Shown here: positions 58,250-64,000 of the stretch, in pieces
Numbering within the stretch: the first letter of the stretch is position 1
Layout of the letters: every line of letters starts with the position of its first letter
Assembly (NCBI GenBank): GCA_030062745.1
Contig: CP099849.1
Span: 8,209,767 to 8,273,766, forward strand
Length of the DNA: 64,000 bases
From: Capitulum mitella
Taxonomy: Eukaryota > Arthropoda > Thecostraca > Pollicipedomorpha > Pollicipedidae
Direction: 5' to 3'
The notes under the pieces: model-generated
What the model was told of the DNA's origin: nothing
Seen by the model: the letters and a program-made list of their open reading frames with translations, nothing else
Database searches by the model: none
Program-made: the position numbers and the translations under genes

Positions 58250-59459
58250 TTAACCCTATTCCCGGCAGGGGGGCTGAATCCGCCTCCCTCGGGTTTTTTG
58301 CTTGCCAATTCCAGGCTTTTTAACGCAGCTACACGAACCTTGGTGACTTTTCCCAGCTATTCTTTCTACGCGCTGTGACAAAATTTCACAATTCTACTTT
58401 GCTCAGGAGCGGAGCCAGGCAACGTTTTTGGGAGGCACCTCAAGCCATTTTTGGCCATGTTGAGGGTAAAAGAAAAATGTCTGCCAAAAACAGAGTTTTT
58501 AAGATAGAACTTAAAACTTTCTATGGATGTATCGCTAAATAGTTGAGCAATGTGCAAAGAAAATTTTGTTTATCTGAGGTCACTTTACTAGGTCAGGTCA
58601 AGGTCAAAAGGCAAAATTTGTTTTTTGCAATTTTTTCGGCACCGTTTTTTTAAATGCCAAACCCGGAATATATATGACGTAGAAGGGTGCCCTCTACTTG
58701 TGTACCAAGTTCCAGCTTGATATCAGGTCGGGTCACGGAGCTATGACCTAAAATGTCAGTGCGCGTACCCTATATCACAATAGCCATAAAATGAAATTTT
58801 TGGAATAGAGTAAATTCAAATGACTGAAAACGTTTACCGATAATATTAAATGCACACGAGATCATTCCAGGAGACCTCAAGGTCACTGGAGATCGTTTAA
58901 GGTCGAAGGTCGCAAGTTGATCTGAAGAACGTGTGACCATGACAGTTCCCCTTTTTCATGTTCCTGGCACCGCCTATGCTAACATTATACAAACATTGCA
59001 ATGCGTTTTTTACTTGTTTAGCATAGCATGACTAGCAGAAGCCAAAAAAGTATTTTACCTTAATTGTTCATTCAGTTTTTAGAAAACTAATCCTCCTGTT
59101 TTTGAAAACCTGTGAACGCCCCTGAATTTTCTCAAAATTTCAGATTTGTGCACCCATGGTAAAAGCCCTATCCATAATCTCTTGATTCATGTCAGTTTCA
59201 ATGAAATCGGTCCATAAACAACGGAGTTATAAGAAGTCCAAAAGTACCCCCCATTTTGACGTTTTTTCCCTCCTGTATCCACAAATTTTGAAATTTTGGA
59301 AATTTCTTTTTATAAAAGTGTAGTTCACGTGACGGCAAATCGATTGCCGTTTGTCGCGATGAGATCGGACGAGTAGTTCTCGAGATCTCGGGGGGGGGGC
59401 GAATCCGCCCCCCTGCCGGGAATCGACCATACCGTCTAGCCCTCCGGGAATAGGGTTAA
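58250..59459 (-). mobile_element. TTAA element family T1, copy D (nested in the LINE)
   Basis: TTAA at 58250-58253 and 59456-59459 flank 1202 bp with ends CCCTATTCCCGG and CCGGGAATAGGG. It has the same length and orientation as copy C. Its position inside the LINE shows that it arrived later. Confidence 0.85.
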
Positions 59460-59785
59460 GTGGCGTCGAAGCAACCTAGCTCCATTTTCGAGAGCACAAT
59501 GCCGACATTAGGTCTTATCTTCGGGCTGTTTGGAGGGTGCCCCAACACCGTCATGCCAGCCGCGACCCACAGCAAGTCGATGATAGGTCGCGGAGCTCGC
59601 ACATGCTCTGAGCCCCGCCATGGCAGCGGTCAACTGGCCCAGTGCGCGTACAGTCCACCTCTCCCACGCTGGACCCCAGCTCGCGGCTCGCCGGCTGCGG
59701 AGTGCGTTTTCGCCTGCTCGTCGCCGCTGTTGTTCCTGCTGCTGTCGGCAGCCGACTGAGACTCCGCATGTCGGGAAGAACCTGA

Positions 59786-60127
59786 ATGTCTGTCCGCCAC
59801 TGCGGTTGTTATGGACGCCACCTGTGCCCAGCGTCGCAGCATCCGGCACGGGATGGCACCACAACAACGAGGGTGCCGCACTACGCGGGCACTACGGCAA
59901 CATTTCGAGCACCGAGAGCACTTCTGTCGGGTGACGCGGAGTTCAATCCGGGACCCACGCACGGAGCACGGGCCGCCGAAGCCGGGACCCGGCGGCGGAG
60001 CAGATCGATCATCATCACTGAGAACGTCCGCAGCCGCAGGAGCAAACTTCACATGCTTCGTTCTCATTCGGTGGAGCTAGAGGCACATGACGACATCGCG
60101 ATGACGGAGACGTGGCTGAAAGCTTAG
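59786..60127 (+). pseudogene. LINE ORF fragment: 2A-like motif and endonuclease start
   Basis: The 113-codon frame contains LLSGDAEFNPGP (59921-59956), which matches the D-x-E-x-NPGP core of 2A-like sequences found at the N-terminus of some APE-type LINE proteins, with Ala where Val/Ile is usual. It is followed by the start of an AP-endonuclease domain ending MTETWLKA before TAG at 60125. The sequence continues in frame after the stop. Confidence 0.7.
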
Positions 60128-60692
60128 ACGGTCGACTCCGAGCACCAGGTCGGCCTGCCGGACTATGTCTGGTTCCACAGAGACCGAGCTGGTTACGGCG
60201 AAGGCGTCGCGTGCGCTGTCCGAACCCATCTGCACCCGGCCAGAAGAACGGACCTCCAGTGCGATGACACCGAGGAGCTCATGATGGAGCTGCGGACTAC
60301 GCCCAGACTCATCATCGCAACATGCTACTGTTAGCCGGTGCCAGACAGAGAGTCCTGGAGGGGACGATGACCGCACTGCAAACGGCTACGGCTATGGCTA
60401 GCCATCCGCACCACTGTCTCATGGCTGTCGGCGACTTCAGTCTTCCAGACATCAAGTGGTCGCCGTCGCCACAGAGGTCGGGCTGGGCTAGAGTGACAGT
60501 GGCGTGACCCGACCGGCGTACAACCAGTTTCTTGGACAACTCTTTGTTAGCGGGCTCGGTCATCATGTGAGCCAGCCTACTCTTGGCGGCAAAAGACTGA
60601 CCTGGTGTTATCGCTGCTGCAAGTCGAGACTACGGTACAAGATGTTTTTGAGTTCGATCTCTTCGAAATTGTTTGCACCGTGCACAAAGTGA
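60128..60692 (+). pseudogene. LINE AP-endonuclease remnant
   Basis: After the stop at 60125-60127 the endonuclease continues (VGLPDYVWFHRDRAGYGEG), shifts frame, and gives AVGDFSLPDIKW at 60424-60459, the catalytic GDFN-P motif with Ser for Asn. Several frame changes follow. Confidence 0.7.
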
Positions 60693-60791
60693 AGTCAGCT
60701 CCATCCTTGGTCACGAGGGCCAGAGCGTTTAACTATAAGCATGCTGGCTTTAACGTATTGTGGGAGTCTGCATCTATTGCCGTGGTCCATC

Positions 60792-62430
60792 CTAGATACT
60801 ATGCACGTTGACGACGCAGTGGACCTCTTTTACAGCGTAATTGAAGTAGCGATCGCTGACCGCATACCAGTCGTTTGTGTTAAACGCAAGTTCCCGCCAT
60901 GGTTTGATCGGGAACTGAGAGGTATTCTTAAGAAGAAGGAGCCTGCTTTCAGAAGCATGAAGCGTAACGTTAGTGACAAAGCCGTGACGGATTTCCGTGG
61001 GAAACGGCATCATTTTAAAGACATGTCTAACACTAAATACCATGATTATTGAGTCGGCCTCAGCGACGATTTCAAAATAAATCCAAAGCGCTTTCGGTCC
61101 TTTCGAAAAAGTCTGAAGGATGAAAAGAAGACTTCTTATGTTACGCGATAGTAACGTCGAGAATACCGATGACGAAGAGCGGGATAACGCTCTGAATCGT
61201 GCGTTCGCGTCCAAATTCACTGGGCCTCGAATTACGCATTTGCCTGATCTTCCAGCATACGACGTGCCGCTGTTAACTAGAATGAAGTGCGACGTGTATA
61301 CTGTGAAAGTAAGACTGGAAAGCATTCCGGTCAACAAGGTGTGTGGACTGGACGAGATTACTGCCCGCATCATTCTCGAGTGTCGCAGCGGACTCGCTAC
61401 ACTGTTAGCCAAGATGCGCTCACTGTCCCTGGCGCAAGGAGCCTTTCCCTTACGGTGGAAACAGGCGAACGTAGCGCCTGTTTTCAAAACGGGGTGTGCC
61501 AATCACTCAAAAAAATTACAGATCAGTTTCCTGATTCCACTGTTCGGAAATGTTCTTTAGGGAGTGGCGTACGCATGTTTGTTGGGTGGCGCCAGCCCGT
61601 ACTATCATTTTCTTAGCACGGATTTGTGTCTAGGCGATCGTAAGCTAGAGACTCCATATCTCTCAACGCACAAAACGACTGCATATATACAGATCACACC
61701 GCGATTCTTCAGAGCGTAGATCATGCTCTCTTGGTCCATAGGCTTAAAAATTCGTTTGATATTTCGGAGACAGCCTTGAATTGGTTTCATCTTTCTTACA
61801 AAACAGACAGCAGCGCGTCGTAGTCAATGGCTAGTGCTCGACCTACTGCCGGCTTACATCCGGAGCTCCAGAAGGGGGCTTGTTACCGCCGATGCTCTGC
61901 GCTCTTTTCATAAATGACCTTTCAGCTGAATATCCTCTCGGTGCTTGATGTTCCCAGACGACGTAAAAGGCGACCACAAGATCACCTGTGCAACTGATGC
62001 AGCTCTCCTTCAAGCAGACCTGCAAAGGTTGTGCCAATGCTCAAAAGTCTGGAACCTAGATTTAAATTCGGCCAAGCGCAAGCCCTTCCGCATGACACTA
62101 AAAACTAAACGTCTGCAATCAATATATTTCATCGAAAACTCGGCACTCGAGCACGTGAACACTATTCGGGACTTGGACGCTATTTTTGATACAAACCTGA
62201 CATTCGGGCCGTAAGAAGACAACATGGTTAAAAAAGCCAACAGAACTCTGGGACTTTTGATTCGATCCTTCCAGAAAGCCGGCCCGAGAGGCTATTTGAA
62301 CAGATCATCGGTCATTGCACCGTACTACGCCCATGTTCGCTCTGTATGGAATGCTGCAGCGTCATCTGGGGGGGGGGAGCGGCTGCTGTACACACAGATA
62401 GGACAGACAGAACGCAGCACAAGTTTTTAA
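60792..62430 (+). pseudogene. LINE reverse transcriptase remnant
   Basis: The pieces are VKRKFPPWFDRELRGILKKK (about 60880-60940), the RT entry KVCGLDEITARIIL (61336-61377), FPLRWKQANVAPVFKTG (about 61444-61494), FPDDVKGD with a broken YADD/FADD box (61951-61974), LQADLQRLCQCSKVWNLDLN, and KKANRTLGLLIRSFQ at about 62230. Frame changes and stops separate them and the polymerase box has Pro for Ala. Inactive. Confidence 0.8.
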
Positions 62431-63284
62431 TACGGCTCAACACGTATTCCCACGCAACATCACCATCCTATCAGGACTTGGTAGAATATCTTAAACTTGT
62501 CTTCATGTAAGCGCGGGGATTTCAGCACATCATGTTCTTACGCAGCATTTTAGCGGTAGGATCCATTCATCATTTTTACTAGTCATTTTCAGTGTTTATT
62601 CCTGCTCGTGCGTCTAGGCAGCAGACATTGTTGCATACACTCTTTGCGCATGTAAACACCGTAAAGGAAGGAATGGTTGTTAGACTGCGTCGATTTACAA
62701 ACACATCTTTTAAACAATGTGCCCAGGCTGGCATGCTCTTTGACTATTTGTACTCATTCCGTGCAAGTCATTTCATATGCGGCCTTACCGTGTTATATCA
62801 TATTTTGCCTGGGTGTTTGTTATTTTGTATCTTGCGTATGTTGTACACGTTCTTATTTAATGGCTTCGTCTGTGATTGGGCTGCCCCGTCGACGACCAAA
62901 TGAATACACTAAACTAAACTAAACTAAATGGTCGGCGGCGGACGGCCGCTCGCATGCCGGGCCGTGGGACGGGCACTGTGTTGCGCGTGAGAATGCTTGT
63001 GCATGTTGCAGCTCGTCAACCAACTGCAGCACTGTGAGGAGGTAATCTACGTGATTAACTTCTAATCGCGAGGCATAAGTGGTCTAGCTCAGTCGAAAGG
63101 TCATCCAGCATTAAATAATCATCCCACAGCACTCCGTGTTTTTCCTACATGTCTAGTTAGCCGATCCCAACGAAAATTCGTGGACATTGGTCTACAGAAT
63201 GAATTTATTTATCCCTAAAACATGACTTAAGTCGTGTCAATCGCGTGCAACTGAGGCCACCTATTGAAAATGCCGCATTTTGTA

Positions 63285-63646
63285 AGTAAGAGATTATTAT
63301 AATCCATTGTATTGTATTGTACTGTCAAGTATATTGCCCAAAAGTCAGTTCTGAACAGACGTCTCGGAAAAAACGGACACGCCGAATATCGATGTGAAGC
63401 AGCACGCTAAAGAGACCCGGGTCACTGCAAAATAACAGTTCGTCATGGCAACGTCACGTACACAGGTAGCCGCGTAAAACAACCTGAAAGTCAGCACGGT
63501 ACCTACACATGCAGAAAACATGGGGCCAAAACGGTCATTTGGATTTAAAAGCTCCCTTTTGTACTGCGTCTGTAATGTTCTTGGATAGACTGTTCCACAC
63601 CGCAGTTGTCCTATACTGCAAGGAGCGTCCAGCCAGTTCTGAGAGA
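63285..63646 (-). mobile_element. 5'-truncated LINE 3' end
   Basis: On the minus strand, RTTAVWNSLSKNITDAVQK ends at TGA (complement of 63535-63537), the typical extreme C-terminus of a LINE polymerase protein. About 240 bp of 3' UTR and an ACAAT microsatellite tail (complement of about 63307-63322) follow. Unit 1 at 23540-23550 has no such insert. Confidence 0.65.
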
Positions 63647-64000
63647 CATTGGTGGTGACCTTGACTACACTACGAACGCAGATACCGCAAAGCACAAGTC
63701 AGTTAGATCAGGTTCACTGGGGTCATCCAAGTCAAGTAACGAAGTTCGGTCGCCTTCTCCAGATCTACCCAATTTGTCTCCGTCAAATATTCTGTGAATG
63801 AATGTTTTTCTTTTGCCGCATGCTTTAGAACATGAAGTAATCAGAACTGAATTCTGTAGTCATCCGCTGACATAACAAAATAAGGGTCTGCGCAGGCCAA
63901 TGAATGTGAGGATTGGTCTGCCAGCAGGCTTGTCATGACACGCAACAACTCTAAATGGGTCACGGAGAATAAGATACATAGAAAAAATCAAGTGAAACCG

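Larger units (their letters stand above)
58120..62931 (+). mobile_element. Degenerate CR1/L2-like non-LTR retrotransposon (LINE)
   Basis: Unit 1 reads CTACTAATGGCCGGCGG at about 21990-22006, while unit 2 has AATGG at 58115-58119 and again at 62927-62931, so the insert and a 5-bp target duplication are visible. The 3' end is a short CTAAA/ACTAA array (62908-62926) rather than poly(A). Pieces of endonuclease and reverse transcriptase are found in several frames. A family T1 element is nested in its 5' part (58250-59459). Confidence 0.82.

Noticed and set aside
60792-61502. 236-codon minus-strand frame, the longest in the window
   Set aside because: It lies antisense to the LINE reverse transcriptase remnant and has no family motif; a shadow frame.

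Overview
The window is eukaryotic nuclear DNA. Its coding exons are short and GC-rich with GT-AG (and some GC-AG) splice borders, introns run from 0.2 to 6 kb, and there are long AC/AT/GA/CT microsatellites and many transposon remnants. The two gene families (trypsin-like S1 serine protease and M13/neprilysin metallopeptidase), the mariner element and the CR1/L2-like LINE suit an arthropod, perhaps a chelicerate or crustacean. The species cannot be fixed from sequence alone.

Layout: the window holds one segmental tandem duplication. Unit 1 spans about 1-24,000 and unit 2 about 35,128-64,000, separated by about 11 kb in which I recognise no gene. Each unit carries a plus-strand serine protease followed by a convergent minus-strand M13 peptidase gene. 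In unit 1 the protease shows four exons (1-144, 3503-3679, 4058-4204, 6368-6547; the 5' part lies left of the window) with the full His/Asp/Ser triad. In unit 2 it is a broken relic: the His exon and the Ser exon are missing, the catalytic Asp is replaced, and exon 3 has a frameshift.

Both M13 genes can be assembled from start to stop. Gene A (21606 down to 7748) and gene B (57698 down to 39691) each have 15 coding exons whose lengths match exactly between copies, and the phases add up to 743 codons plus stop. Both keep an N-terminal hydrophobic segment, a C-x4-C motif, a DPCDDF-type motif (NPCDDF in B), NAYYS (NALYS in B), the zinc motif [13 protein letters not shown] and a C-terminal C-x-V-W. 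Two adjacent introns near the 3' end use GC-AG borders in both genes. The last exon and its 3' flank are almost identical between A and B, while exon 6 and exon 12 differ a lot, so local gene conversion is likely.

The duplication makes insertions easy to read, because the other unit often shows the empty site. I see four copies of a ~1.2-kb TTAA-flanked nonautonomous element (piggyBac-like ends), a second TTAA-flanked fold-back family, a complete but broken mariner, a degenerate LINE with a 2A-like motif and a nested TTAA element, a short LINE 3' fragment, a tRNA-derived SINE, a hAT-like MITE split by a TTAA element, several minisatellites, and an ~800-bp tandem repeat rich in CACGTG.

Functionally the window is a small extracellular-proteolysis cluster: a trypsin-like endopeptidase next to two paralogous, cell-surface or secreted, peptide-degrading metallopeptidases.
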